Shown piece by piece: positions 1 to 9,154 of a DNA stretch of 64,000 bases. The DNA comes from JASGKO01 sp049840595 (GTDB taxonomy: Bacteria; Verrucomicrobiota; Verrucomicrobiia; Chthoniobacterales; Chthoniobacteraceae), in NCBI GenBank assembly GCA_049840595.1, contig JASGKO010000042.1, positions 244,918 through 308,917 of the forward strand, in the 5' to 3' direction. The position numbers were made by a program, and so were the translations under genes. Each line of letters begins with the position of its first letter. Positions within the stretch are counted from its first letter, which is position 1. Below the pieces are notes generated by a model. That model was not told the origin of the DNA. It saw nothing but the letters and a program-made list of their open reading frames with translations, and made no database searches.

Positions 1-1972
1 GACCATCTGGTCGAGTTTTCCGAGCAGCTTGGTGGTGACGAGGGCGAAGATGGTGAGGACCACTCCGACGGCGATCAGCCAGACACGGAGGTTAATTCGC
101 TCGCCCGTAGGCATTTCCACAAACTGGCGGGTCGTCAACTGCACATGCTTTTCCCCCGGCACGTGCGACTGCACGCTATCCGCCGTGCCCTGCCAGCGGG
201 CCAGGTCGCCCTTGATGTTGTCCCACACCTGCGGCTGCACCAGATTATAAGTCTGCTGGCGGAGTTGTTGCGGTGAGAAAGCGGTGACCAGGAGGGCCCA
301 GCCATGCTTGCCGTTTACCGGAGCCTTGGAAGTGATGTAACCGAAGGAATCGAAGACCTGCGAAATCTGCTTCATGATCGCCTCGTCATCCGCCTTATGG
401 GAGGTGCCGAAGCCGGCTTTGACCGCCGCTTGCTCGATGAGCTTGCTTGAGGTTCACGCCGGAGACCGCCTTGTTGAGCTGCTCCAGGGGAACGTTGAGC
501 TGGCCTGCCGCAAAGGCCGCCATCGGCACCGCATTTTGAAACTCGGCAGGCAGGCTCTTCACCTCACCCACCACCACGAGATGGCGGGCCGGATCCATCT
601 GCGATTGCGAGAACCCGACTTGCGCGGCAAAGAGGAAGGTATTGCACTGCTGGGCGAGCTTGGCCAGCAGGGTAAAGGTGGCGTCGATCGTCTCCGGCTG
701 GTGGTCGGCCAGCAGCACGGCGAGGTTCGAGCCATCGGGCTGGCCGATGAAGGGGTAAAACGTGCTGCACGATACGCGCAGATCCGGCAGCGAAGGCACA
801 TAGGTGGATTTCGGCACCGTCAGCGTGGAATCCGAGTAAACCTGCAGCCCCCCCCCATTCACGACCGGAGCGGCGGAATTACCCGTAAAGCTGCCACCAG
901 TGCTGGGGGTGAGTTCGATCACATTGTGCCCGGCGTGGAAGGCGCTCATCGGCACATCCGTCCCCGAGCCGCTGCCTCCGAAAAAGGCGGTCTGCTCGCC
1001 GCTGCCGGTCACCTGGGCGACCACCTGGCCATTCACCTTGACCGCCACGGCGGCGCTGGCGCTCAGACCGCTGGTCTTCAGTTGATAGTGAAGTTGCAGG
1101 GACATATTCCCCTCCCCATTCACCGGGAAATCACCGGGCAGGAAGAGTTCCAGGGAAAGCCCCCCCCCCGCGGGCATGCTGAGGCTCACGCCATTATCGG
1201 CGAGCTGTTGGAAGGTATAGGTGGTATCGTAATGCAGCGGTTCCCGACGGAAGAACGGGGCCTGCGCCGGGAGCACCACATCGCGGATCGAAGCCGAGGG
1301 GGAGACCGGGTAGAGTTCGCGCACCAGGCCGAGGCTGATGATCGCATTCTCCATATCCTCGCGGGTCTTGCCGGAAACCACCAGCACCGGGCCGGGGCCT
1401 GCACCCTGGATATTCTTCAGAGCGACCCAGCCGGTGCGGATATTTTGCCGTTCCTGCGGAGTCAGGATCGGGGCGATCTGGTCCACCGTGCCGATAAGCA
1501 CGTTGAACTTGCCCGGCTGCAACTGGGCGCTGTGGGAAACCAGCAGCGGCACGTAATCGGCCCGGAGGGCCAGCCCCTCCACAATCGCCGAGCCCTGCAT
1601 GATCTGCGATTCATCGGGCGTATCGGTGCCCGCAAAGCACAGGTTTAAAGCAATGGACTGCTTCTGTGCGGAAAGGACTTTGATCAAATCCGAGAGATTC
1701 TCCAGGTGCATCTGCGGAGCGACCTGGGCCAGCACCGGAGCAGCCGGGGCCTGGGTTGGCGCAGCCGCCTGCTCGGGGGCACCCCCCATGGCAATGCCAA
1801 GGCGGGCTCGCTTTACCGGTGGGGGGGTGTTTGCCCCTGCTTGCACGGCAGCGGGTTGCGCCGGTTTCAACAGAAGCATTTGATCGCTCTGCCCCCAGGT
1901 GAGGACCGGGCTTTGCAGGGCCAGCATCGCCAGGGCGACCGTGGTCCAAATGGGTTGCTTGAATCGTTTCAT
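1..1972 (-). CDS. bcsB: Cellulose synthase regulatory subunit BcsB (3' end off window, one frameshift)
   Basis: Periplasmic partner of the BcsA cellulose synthase, which guides the nascent glucan out of the membrane. The protein begins with a signal peptide (MKRFKQPIW..., cleavage near residue 28). It continues through the long beta-rich BcsB body and ends in a hydrophobic helix (VWLIAVGVVLTIFALV) encoded in roughly bases 30-85, which anchors BcsB to the inner membrane. The frame breaks near base 447: after SGVNLKQ the family sequence resumes as LIEQAAVKAGF in another frame, as if one A had been inserted. The extreme C-terminus lies outside the window. I chose the ATG at 1972 because the signal peptide starts there; an in-frame ATG at 1999 is possible. 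It lies 31 bases after bcsA, so the two form one operon. Confidence 0.88.
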
Positions 1973-2003
1973 AGGTGATGGATTCGAGGTTCGCAGCATT
2001 GGT

Positions 2004-4260
2004 TTAGTTTGCCTGGGGAGCTACTTTTCCGGTGACGGTTCCGCCGGCTTCGCCGAGCATGTGCAGGACGTGGCGGGTGGCATACTTGAGCCCCATGAAG
2101 ATGAGCACGACAAGCGCACTGAAAACACCGAGCTTGGAGTCGCGGCTCGCCTGGAAGTCCTTCCAGCGGCGGCTGTCGCCGGCCACCAGTTGAACCCGGG
2201 CCATGCGCTCGGCCAGATCGCGGGGCTTGAACTCGGCCCCGACGAAGATGCCATCGGGCCCCTGGGTGTCGCGGATGTTGCGGAATTCGATATGGAACCG
2301 TTTCTCGCTCTGGTCCTTGCCGACCTTGGCGACCACGACACCATCGGAATACTGGTTGAAGTACTTCTCGTTCATCGACTTCACTGCCAGCTTGCAGCCG
2401 CCCATCGAGAGATCGGCGATCTTGCAGGGGATGGCCTTTTCCGTGCCGTCGCCAAACTGGAGCTCGGCGTCGATATTGGAAGCCATGCGCGGCTGCGTGC
2501 GCAACTGGCGGCGCTCAAACAGCGCCCCGATGGAGGCGAGCAGGAGCATCGTATTGAAGAGCGCCCAGAAGAGGGTGATCGCGATCGGGTAGATCATCGT
2601 GCTCTCGCTGGTGTTGCACAGGCGGTAGATGCCGAAGCCCACGATGCCGAGGTTGAAGAGCGTCAACAGATAGAAGGGCGTCGAGTAGGGCGAAATGAAG
2701 TCCTTGTCGAGCACCTCACCCTTGGAGGTCACTGCGAAGCTAGGAGCGCGCGGCTTCAAGAGCACCGCGATCAGCGCCGGGAAGTTCGAGACGGACTGGA
2801 TCATCTCATACAGCTCGGAGACGAAGGCCCAGCGGACCTTGCCGTGCAGGTAGTGCGACACGGAGAGCACCGCGACCATGTAAGGAATCACGTAGGAACA
2901 GAAGGTCTGCCAGTTCGCCGCGTAGATGCGCAGGCCGAAGAAGAGGAACGCGCACGGCGCGACCAGATACATCATGCGCGAGAACGGGAAGAACCAGAAG
3001 AAGCAGCTGTTGAAGTAGCAGAGGCGCTGCGGGAAACTGAGACCCTTGAGCAGGAGCGGGCACTTGAGCAGGAAGATCTGCGCCATGCCCTGCGCCCAGC
3101 GCTGGCGTTGCTTCATGAAGCCGCCGATCGTTTCCGGCTGGAGACCGGAGATGAGCGGGGTTTCCACATAGAGGCTGTTGTAACCCTTGGCATGCAGGCC
3201 CAGCGCGGTTTCGGCGTCCTCGGTGATCGTCTCACCGGCGATGCCGCCCACCTGGTCGAGCAGCGAGCGGCGCAACACGGCCTGCTGAGCCGCAGAAGAA
3301 GGCCGCGTTCCAGTAATCCAGGCCGCGTTGCACGCCGCGGTAGAACATCTCGTTCTCACTGGGCATGTGGCCGAAGGTCTCGAGGTTCTTCTCGATCGGA
3401 TCGGGGTTGATGAAGAAGTGCGGGGTCTGCACCAGGAAGAGCTTCGCATCCTGGCTGAAGTAGCCGACCGTCTTTTCCAGAAAGTCCTCCGTGGGCATGT
3501 GATCGGCGTCGAAAATGACCACCAGATCGCCATTCGTCTTCTGCATGCCCTCGTTCAGGTTACCGGCCTTGGCGTGCAGGTTTTTCGGACGGGTAAGGTA
3601 ATGGGCGCCGAGCATTTCGCAGAGGGCCATCAGGTCCTTGCGGCGCTGCTTGGCGGAGGCCATGGACTCCTCGGTGCCTTTGTTGCACTTCTGGTCCGTG
3701 CCGCCGTCGTCGCAGATATAGACCTTCAGCTTGCCCTTCGGGTAGCGCATCTGGAGCGCGGCCGCGGCGGTCATTTCGAGCAGCTCGGGGCTCTCGTTAT
3801 AAGAGGGGATGAAGACGTCCACCGTGGGCGCGTCCTCCTCGCTCATGATCGGAGCGGGCGGACGGCTGATCGGGCTGATGTTTACGAAGTTGCCGACCAT
3901 GAAGATGGCCATCCCGTAGATTTCCCCAATAAAGAGGATGATCGCGCAGGTGAAGCTCACCCAGTCGGTAAACTCGATGGTATATAGCGTGCGCCAGAAG
4001 AAGTAGCGCAGGACGATGAAGGTGGCGACGCCGAGGAAGAAGACGCGGGGGATGCGTTTCTTCGAATCGAAGCGCTTGAAGAAAAAGAGCAGCGCGAGCA
4101 GGCCTCCCGAGAGATAGAGCTGCGGATAAAAATCCGCCTGCCCCGATGACAGATACGCCAGCCCTGCGGCGATCAACATCCAGAGGAAGAAGACCAGGCC
4201 GTAACCTGCTGGCTTCGCCACCGGCTTATTAAGTTCTCTTGCAATTCCCGTGTTGGACAT
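2004..4260 (-). CDS. bcsA: Cellulose synthase catalytic subunit BcsA with PilZ domain (one frameshift)
   Basis: Inner-membrane GT2 synthase that polymerises UDP-glucose into beta-1,4-glucan. Visible in order: N-terminal membrane helices; the DD motif (YICDDGGTD, about residue 184); DADH (about 252); TED (ETITEDAET); the QxxRW motif (QRQRW); a second set of membrane helices; and a C-terminal PilZ domain with its RxxxR region (ERRQLRTQPR) and DLSMGG. The PilZ domain means activation by cyclic di-GMP. The frame breaks near 3293 inside FFCGSAAVLRR, where one extra G in the sense strand explains the shift. Because the catalytic motifs sit on both sides of the break and are intact, I read it as a sequence error. 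Start ATG at 4260 (MSNTGIAREL) is preferred over upstream codons that encode basic, non-family sequence. No c-di-GMP synthase gene is nearby in the window. Confidence 0.92.
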
Positions 4261-4729
4261 AAGTGTTTTGGTGTTCGGGAACCCCGCCGCCTTCGTTTTC
4301 CCCATTCGGCCTGGTCTGGTGACCCGGCCATTCGACGAAAGGCAACGCGATTTCCCGGTCATCCTCTTTAGCAGCCAGCGGGCCACAGAGAAGAAAGCCG
4401 CCGAAAATGAGAGTGAAAACAGGTGTTTTACGGCTCGACCCCTTTCCCGAATCCCCTGATATGCCCCCTTAAATGCCTGAAAACCGGGCAGTTGAAAAAA
4501 TTTTCAGAAATTTTTTCTCAAGTTTTAGAAAAACCGGCGCGAAGGAAAGAACGGGCGGCAGCTTTTTGCCCCAACTTTATCAGAATTGAGAAAATACAGG
4601 GATTGGCGGTAAAAAGCGCCGAGAGGTAGGACTGCAGCTTGGGACGGGGGGATTTTCACCACCAAGGCACCAAGACACGAAGGAAAGGCAGGAAATGGGA
4701 GCCTGGTTGTGCCTGCGAAAAGTTGAAGC
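4261..4729. other. Intergenic region upstream of bcsA, no gene seen
   Basis: This 469-base gap separates bcsA from the PEP-CTERM gene. The stretch 4480-4600 is AT-rich with runs of A and T and probably holds the bcs promoter on the minus strand, but I cannot single out convincing -35/-10 boxes. One copy of the dispersed CCACSAAG repeat lies at its end (4653-4687). Confidence 0.5.
4653..4687 (+). repeat. Dispersed TTCA-CCACSAAG repeat, solo copy
   Basis: The sequence TTTTCACCACCAAGG is followed by two more CACSAAG units, a period of about 8 bases. The same repeat recurs at 5696, 13656, 38495, 40735, 45595 and at both ends of the 47461 element. It always lies between genes or at a gene's very edge, and the solo copies all begin with TTTTCA. 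Confidence 0.8.
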
Positions 4730-5515
4730 TTATACGCTCACCCGGCGACGGAGCGTGAAGCCGAAGAGCAAGCCCAGAAAGGCGAGGCAAACAGTGCCAG
4801 GCTCGGGCGCGGCGACGGGAGTGGTGAAAGTGAGGTCGTCCAAGGCCATGGCGTGACTGGTGCTGAAGGAATAGGCGTTACCGGTCCACCGCAGTGCGAG
4901 GTCCTCGCCGGGCAGCCAGTTCAGACCAGATACCGTGGCGGTGATGAACTGGCGGTTGGCCGTCGCGTTGCCATCCAGGGGAGCGCTTACCCCATCGCCA
5001 TCGTTGATACTGTGCATGTCGAGCGCGGAAAAATTGACGTACGGATCGGAGATCGCGCTGCCGGGGTTGAGCGCGTATTGAAAGGTCGTGACCTGGTCGC
5101 TCCCAGTGACGGCCCCTTTGACCCATTCCTCTTCATAATAGCTGAGGGTGAACGACGAAATCGTCACCCCGGTATTGTTCACGAAATCCGCAGTGATCGA
5201 AGCCGCCCCCGTAGTGCCAAGGACGAGGCCAATCGCTTTGTCGAGCGCGCCCGCGACCGAGGCGAAGACATAGGTGCCATAGTTGGCACTGTAGCCAGTC
5301 GAGCCATTGGTCCATACGTAAGAACCGTGACTAACCTGCCATCCGGTGGGCATGGTGGTGTAGTTGGTGTAGATCGCACTATCCTGCAGGCTGTTAAAAT
5401 CCTGCGTATAATCACCACCGGCGTAAATGATTTGCGCGGAAGCATCCGACGACAACAGGGTAAGGAGCAGGAAGAAGAATGCGCCAAGGCCAGGGAACGA
5501 GAGAGCCGTTTTCAT
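4730..5515 (-). CDS. PEP-CTERM sorting-domain secreted protein
   Basis: Exported protein of unknown function. It has a signal peptide (MKTALSFPGLGAFFFLLLTLL...ASA, about 30 residues) and a Thr/Ser/Asn-rich beta-type ectodomain. The C-terminus is a textbook PEP-CTERM sorting signal: APEPGT, then a hydrophobic helix (VCLAFLGLLFGFTL) and a basic RRR tail. Such tails are processed by exosortase, and these proteins are usually linked to extracellular polysaccharide; the bcs genes next door fit that, though the link is inference. Start codons at 5569 and 5542 are in frame but would put extra residues before the signal peptide. No clear ribosome-binding site decides the start. Confidence 0.8.
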   Translation of the reverse strand: MKTALSFPGLGAFFFLLLTLLSSDASAQIIYAGGDYTQDFNSLQDSAIYTNYTTMPTGWQVSHGSYVWTNGSTGYSANYGTYVFASVAGALDKAIGLVLGTTGAASITADFVNNTGVTISSFTLSYYEEEWVKGAVTGSDQVTTFQYALNPGSAISDPYVNFSALDMHSINDGDGVSAPLDGNATANRQFITATVSGLNWLPGEDLALRWTGNAYSFSTSHAMALDDLTFTTPVAAPEPGTVCLAFLGLLFGFTLRRRVSV

Positions 5516-5695
5516 AAAAAGGGAGGGAACCAGAAATTTCATACCGCCAAAAAATACGTGCCGCTTCACCCACCGCTGTTACCGGCTGACCGCAGGTTGC
5601 CACGGCACTTCCAATACACAGATATATCCGGGATTTGTCCGCTTCTGGCAAGCCAGATTACGCGTGGAGGACGAGGCGGCAGGAAGAGGCGGGGA

Positions 5696-5726
5696 TTTTC
5701 ACCACGAAGAACCCGAAGGAAAGGCC
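5696..5726 (+). repeat. Dispersed TTCA-CCACSAAG repeat, solo copy
   Basis: TTTTCACCACGAAGAACCCG followed by AAGG; a slightly decayed copy of the repeat family described at 4653. It lies upstream of the PEP-CTERM gene. Confidence 0.75.
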
Positions 5727-5789
5727 GGAGAACGCGCGTTCAGTGGTGCTCGTTTCCAAAATTCTTGAGCGCTCAGACTCAAGCAAAGT

Positions 5790-6185
5790 TTAATCACGAA
5801 CAATTATTAGGGTCACAGACATGCCGTTGCTTGCCGCCAACGCCATGGCGCACTGCTGTCGGTCAAGATACACCGCCGCATTTGAATGAATCGTTATCGG
5901 CTCCCCTGGTTTATTAGGAGGATCGAAGATTCGGATGCCGGTGCCGTCGGTGAAGAAGACATATTTGCACCCATCCAGATCGGTCAGGCACTTGGATATG
6001 GTCTTTCCGAGCGGCGCAGCGAAAACAAATCCGCTCGGATCGGGAGAATCATCTACCTGTTTCCACAAGTTTTCAGACTGTGTGCACCGATAGACAGTAT
6101 GCCCCGCCTGAAGGAACACATAGCAATCAACCGCTTGGCGGTCGATTCGTCGCCACCAGACGTGGCCAGCAAGTTGGTTAATCAT
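5790..6185 (-). CDS. Hypothetical protein (131 aa)
   Basis: I do not recognise this protein. It is a 131-residue soluble protein without signal peptide or membrane segment, with an even amino-acid mix and several Trp and Cys residues (GHVWWRRIDRQ, DCYVFLQ, DGCKYVFF) that argue for a real gene. It is the last of three same-strand small genes (7151 to 5790). Base composition is less GC-rich than the neighbours, which hints at recent arrival. Function unknown. Confidence 0.55.
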   Translation of the reverse strand: MINQLAGHVWWRRIDRQAVDCYVFLQAGHTVYRCTQSENLWKQVDDSPDPSGFVFAAPLGKTISKCLTDLDGCKYVFFTDGTGIRIFDPPNKPGEPITIHSNAAVYLDRQQCAMALAASNGMSVTLIIVRD

Positions 6186-6256
6186 CGAAAAATAAATGGA
6201 ACCGGTGGTTTATATTTATGACCACTCAATCAGTGGAAGCACTCGGCCCTCCCCTT

Positions 6257-6745
6257 TCACATGGAGAGGTCTGGTGCATACCGCACGTGGTTAGCAAGAA
6301 AGGTGGCGAAATCTTCCATGACTTCTGCAACGGTGCCGAAAACGCCATCTCGCGCACAAATATAGGCGCTCTCCAGACCGACTAACTCAAAGTAGATGCT
6401 TCCAGGAAACTCACTCCCAGCAAGACGATAGAGGCGAAGCAGCAACTCCTCTGGCGCAAAAGTCCGTTCTGCGATGAGCCGAGCAGCATAGCCTAATAAC
6501 ATCTGTACCGATAAATCCGCCGTCGCCTGCCCGGGAACATCACCGAGCAAAGTCCCGACTGCACTCGCGGGCTGAAAAGCACTCATACACAGCTCGATGA
6601 AAGCGATATGAGGCGAAGCGTCCGCCGCTACGATGCGGTCCGCCCACTGAACGACGGTCGCAGGAGTGCAAATACCGGCGTGCAAGGAGAGGCGAAAGAA
6701 CTCCGCCATATCTTTTCGATTGGGCTGCATCACGGTCATTGGCAA
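6257..6745 (-). CDS. Hypothetical protein (162 aa), helical
   Basis: Unrecognised 162-residue protein rich in Ala, Leu and Glu, predicted by eye to be mostly alpha-helical, without signal peptide. Acidic, compact helical proteins of this size beside small unrelated genes are sometimes toxin-immunity proteins, but there is no toxin I can recognise here, so that stays a guess. The first ATG is used; later in-frame ATGs at residues 3, 6 and 13 are alternatives. Confidence 0.55.
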   Translation of the reverse strand: MPMTVMQPNRKDMAEFFRLSLHAGICTPATVVQWADRIVAADASPHIAFIELCMSAFQPASAVGTLLGDVPGQATADLSVQMLLGYAARLIAERTFAPEELLLRLYRLAGSEFPGSIYFELVGLESAYICARDGVFGTVAEVMEDFATFLANHVRYAPDLSM

Positions 6746-6800
6746 AGTAGTTAAGATAGAGTTGACCAGTAGTTGGCGAAATGGAACTTGGATGTAAGCC

Positions 6801-7151
6801 TTAAATCACCTGTTTCCAAGTTCCATCGACCTGCGGGCTTCGCTTTTCGGGGAGGATCAAGGTTGGCAAAATCAGATCCAGATAAAGCTGGATGAATTGG
6901 TCCAAACGATGCTGCTCGGCAGTGCTCGGACTGCGAGATACGGCGTGAAGGATGTTGAGCTTCGGGGCGGCCAGAGCGGAAAGAATCGCGGCCAGCACCT
7001 CTCGTTTGCTGCCATGGTGGGAGTAGATAATGAGCCGACCCTCGTGGTGCATGAGGTAGGTTTTTGTTCCGGCTCCATTGGCGAGCCGCACCTCGACCAC
7101 GCCTGTAATCCAATATGAGCCAGTAATAATCTCCCAAGGCTGGAGCGGCAA
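6801..7151 (-). CDS. Hypothetical protein (116 aa), TTG start or broken 5' end
   Basis: Unrecognised. The residues read like a true protein (PWEIITGSYWITGVVEVRL..., HHEGRLIIYSHHGSKREVL), but the open frame has no ATG or GTG. The only usable start is a TTG at 7151, and the frame stays open upstream to a stop near 7235. The gene may therefore be truncated or frameshifted at its 5' end. It runs into the 6257 gene with a 55-base gap. Confidence 0.45.
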   Translation of the reverse strand: MPLQPWEIITGSYWITGVVEVRLANGAGTKTYLMHHEGRLIIYSHHGSKREVLAAILSALAAPKLNILHAVSRSPSTAEQHRLDQFIQLYLDLILPTLILPEKRSPQVDGTWKQVI

Positions 7152-7331
7152 GCTTTTGCCCCGGGCGAGGGAGCGCGATTGGGAGGCGAGGAAGGGACGC
7201 CCGCAAAATAATCTCCGGTGATCATCCTCCCATCATCTTGGATGCCCGATGGTCGCTGCGTTTGGTCACCGAAGCAACGCACGCCTCGCCCAGGATGGCG
7301 CGCCCGGCGGTGACGAACGAACCCAATTACC

Positions 7332-8009
7332 ATGAAATCCATCTCCTTCCGCAAAACCCTGTCATTACTCGCCACCAGTCTTCCCCTCGCCCTGCTCACG
7401 CTGGCTCCGCTCGACGCGGTGGCCAAGGATTCGCCGAAAAACCAAAAGATCCTCGCGGCGCTCGAACCGTTTGAGGATCTGACGGAGGTGGCGCTGGATG
7501 GCAGCGCCGCCAAGCTCGAATCGACTTTCAAACGGGTGGAAAATCACCAGGCGGGAAGTCGCGCGCTGCTTTCGGCGGCCGAGGCGGGTCATTACGATGA
7601 GTTGTTCGCCGGGCTGGAGACGGCGAAGGCGAAAGGCGATCACCTCGGGATGTCGCTCGGGGCGGCGGAGCTCTACAAGCAAATGGCCCTGGCGCTCGAT
7701 ACAACCGCGCTGACCACGCCGACGAGAGAGGTGAATCTGCTGGATTACATCAGTTTCCGGATCAGCGCGCTGCTGCATGCGCCGCAGCCAGACTGGGCGG
7801 CGATTACCGTCACGGTGAAGGAAGCCAATGGCTACTGGGCGGCGATGCGCGACCAGGTCGGCGACCACCGGCTCCAAAGCAAGATGGACCAGGCGCAAAG
7901 CGGCCTCGCCACCGGCGCGCTGAAGCAGGATGCCTCCATCACCGCTGCCAACGTCAAAAAAGACGGGGACCTGGTGGACGATCTGGAAAGCTATTTCGCG
8001 AAGCAGTAG
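7332..8009 (+). CDS. Secreted hypothetical protein (225 aa)
   Basis: Exported protein of unknown function. A signal peptide (MKSISFRKTLSLLATSLPLALLTL...DAVA, about 32 residues) is followed by an Ala/Leu/Lys-rich helical domain with no cysteines and no anchor. It stands alone on the plus strand, followed by a hairpin repeat at 8023. I cannot assign a family. Confidence 0.65.
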   Translation: MKSISFRKTLSLLATSLPLALLTLAPLDAVAKDSPKNQKILAALEPFEDLTEVALDGSAAKLESTFKRVENHQAGSRALLSAAEAGHYDELFAGLETAKAKGDHLGMSLGAAELYKQMALALDTTALTTPTREVNLLDYISFRISALLHAPQPDWAAITVTVKEANGYWAAMRDQVGDHRLQSKMDQAQSGLATGALKQDASITAANVKKDGDLVDDLESYFAKQ

Positions 8010-8022
8010 GCGGAGAGATTTT

Positions 8023-8107
8023 GGACAGGATTTACAAGATGAACCGGATGGCGAAAATTCCAAATCCCCCATCACTGATTCATCCGGTAAATCCGGTTCA
8101 TCCTGTC
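8023..8107. repeat. Inverted-repeat element, GGACAGGAT type
   Basis: Left arm 8023-8049 begins GGACAGGATTTACAAGATG. Right arm 8078-8107 is its near-complement, ending ATCCTGTC. The centre carries GGCGAAAATTCCAAAT. A second copy with the same centre lies at 46530-46615, and a half copy at 11109-11140. Both full copies sit immediately downstream of a gene, so they could also act as 3'-end hairpins. Confidence 0.85.
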
Positions 8108-8220
8108 TAAAAATCCGATCCTCGTGAGCCGTCGGAGACGTTCACCCCGCCCCGTAGAAATCATCAACTGCGAATCGGGCGGTAACAAAACGGGAACAAT
8201 CGGGTGCGTAATTGGGTGGT

Positions 8221-8901
8221 ATGAAAACCCTCATTTCTCACAATCGGCGCGCTCCCCGCGCGTTTACCCTCATCGAACTGCTGGTGGTGATCTCGATCAT
8301 CGCCTTGCTGGCTGGCATTGCGGTGCCGGTTTATAACACGGCGATGCTCACAGCGCAGGAGAATGCGGCGGCGCAAAATGCGCGGCACATCGGGCTGGCG
8401 CTGCATTTGTATGCCGGGGACAACAATGGGCAGTTCCCCAATGGCACGAACAGCTATGGGCAGACGATCAATACGGCGAACGATGCGTTTCGCACGCTGT
8501 TCCCCAACTACGTGGATAACGAGCAGATCTTCGTGGTGGCGCGCTCGATCGACGGGCCGAAGGCGGATAACAACATGAGCAGTGCGGTGGAAATCCTGAA
8601 GGCGGGGGAGAACCACTTCGCGTATGTGTCGGGGATCAATAGCTCGTCGAGCTCGTGGTGGCCGGTGATCGCGGACAGCACGGATGGCAGCGGGTTTTAT
8701 ACCTCCTCGGAGACGGAAGCGGGCGGGACGTGGAAGGGCGGTAAGGCGGTGGTGGTGCGGGTGGATAACAGCGCCGCGGTGCTGTCCCTCTCGGGGCCGG
8801 CCACCAAGCGCTTTGTGCCGCTGCCGGATGATACGAGCAAGAACCTGCTGGACGTGAGCTACATGGGCACGGGGGCGAAGCTGCTGGAACCGGCAAAGTA
8901 G
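8221..8901 (+). CDS. Type II secretion/type IV pilin-like pseudopilin
   Basis: Prepilin-like protein with the cleavage/methylation motif RAFTLIELLVVISIIALLAGIAV: prepilin peptidase would cut before Phe and leave a 25-residue hydrophobic N-terminal helix containing Glu5. The rest is a soluble domain of the kind common in Planctomycetes and Verrucomicrobia, where many such genes are scattered outside pil/gsp operons. ATG at 8221 (MKTLISHNRR) is preferred over the TTG at 8212 because it gives the usual short basic leader. No other pilus gene is adjacent. Confidence 0.88.
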   Translation: MKTLISHNRRAPRAFTLIELLVVISIIALLAGIAVPVYNTAMLTAQENAAAQNARHIGLALHLYAGDNNGQFPNGTNSYGQTINTANDAFRTLFPNYVDNEQIFVVARSIDGPKADNNMSSAVEILKAGENHFAYVSGINSSSSSWWPVIADSTDGSGFYTSSETEAGGTWKGGKAVVVRVDNSAAVLSLSGPATKRFVPLPDDTSKNLLDVSYMGTGAKLLEPAK

Positions 8902-8921
8902 GATCGCACACCCGGATATAT

Positions 8922-9145
8922 AACCGCGGCGGACGCAGCGGGCGCGGCGATGAAGAGATAAACTACGGAGAACACGGGGGACACGGAGCGGGAAAATGGA
9001 TGGCGGGTGGTGGAGGTCGCCGAAGGATGTGGCCTTCCGGGCGAAAGGTGGAAGGGCGGGATAATGCATGGCTTTCCTCCGGGTTCTCCGTGCTCTCCGT
9101 GGTTAATTATTTTCCCCCGCCGCGCTCGCCGCGTCCGCCGCGGTT
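8922..9145. repeat. Two nested inverted repeats
   Basis: Outer arms: 8922-8949 (AACCGCGGCGGACGC...) and 9118-9145 (its near-complement). Inner arms: 8961-8988 (ACGGAGAACACGG) and 9077-9104 (near-complement, with CTCCGTGG). The inner unit has the 8-base periodicity of the CCACSAAG family but in a CGGAG variant. It fills the gap between the pseudopilin and the kinase. Confidence 0.8.
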
Positions 9146-9154
9146 TTTAAATTC

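Noticed and set aside
374..1648. A 424-residue open frame on the plus strand opposite bcsB, and similar long antisense frames throughout
   Set aside because: They are shadows of high-GC genes: Arg/His/Gly-rich, with no family pattern, and the opposite strand encodes recognised proteins.
4480..4620. A small gene in the AT-rich stretch upstream of bcsA
   Set aside because: The open frame (about 68 codons) is low-complexity, lacks a ribosome-binding site and crosses the probable bcs promoter.
8900..9150. A CRISPR-like array from the repeated CGGAG units
   Set aside because: Units are inverted and nested, spacers are absent, and no cas gene is present.
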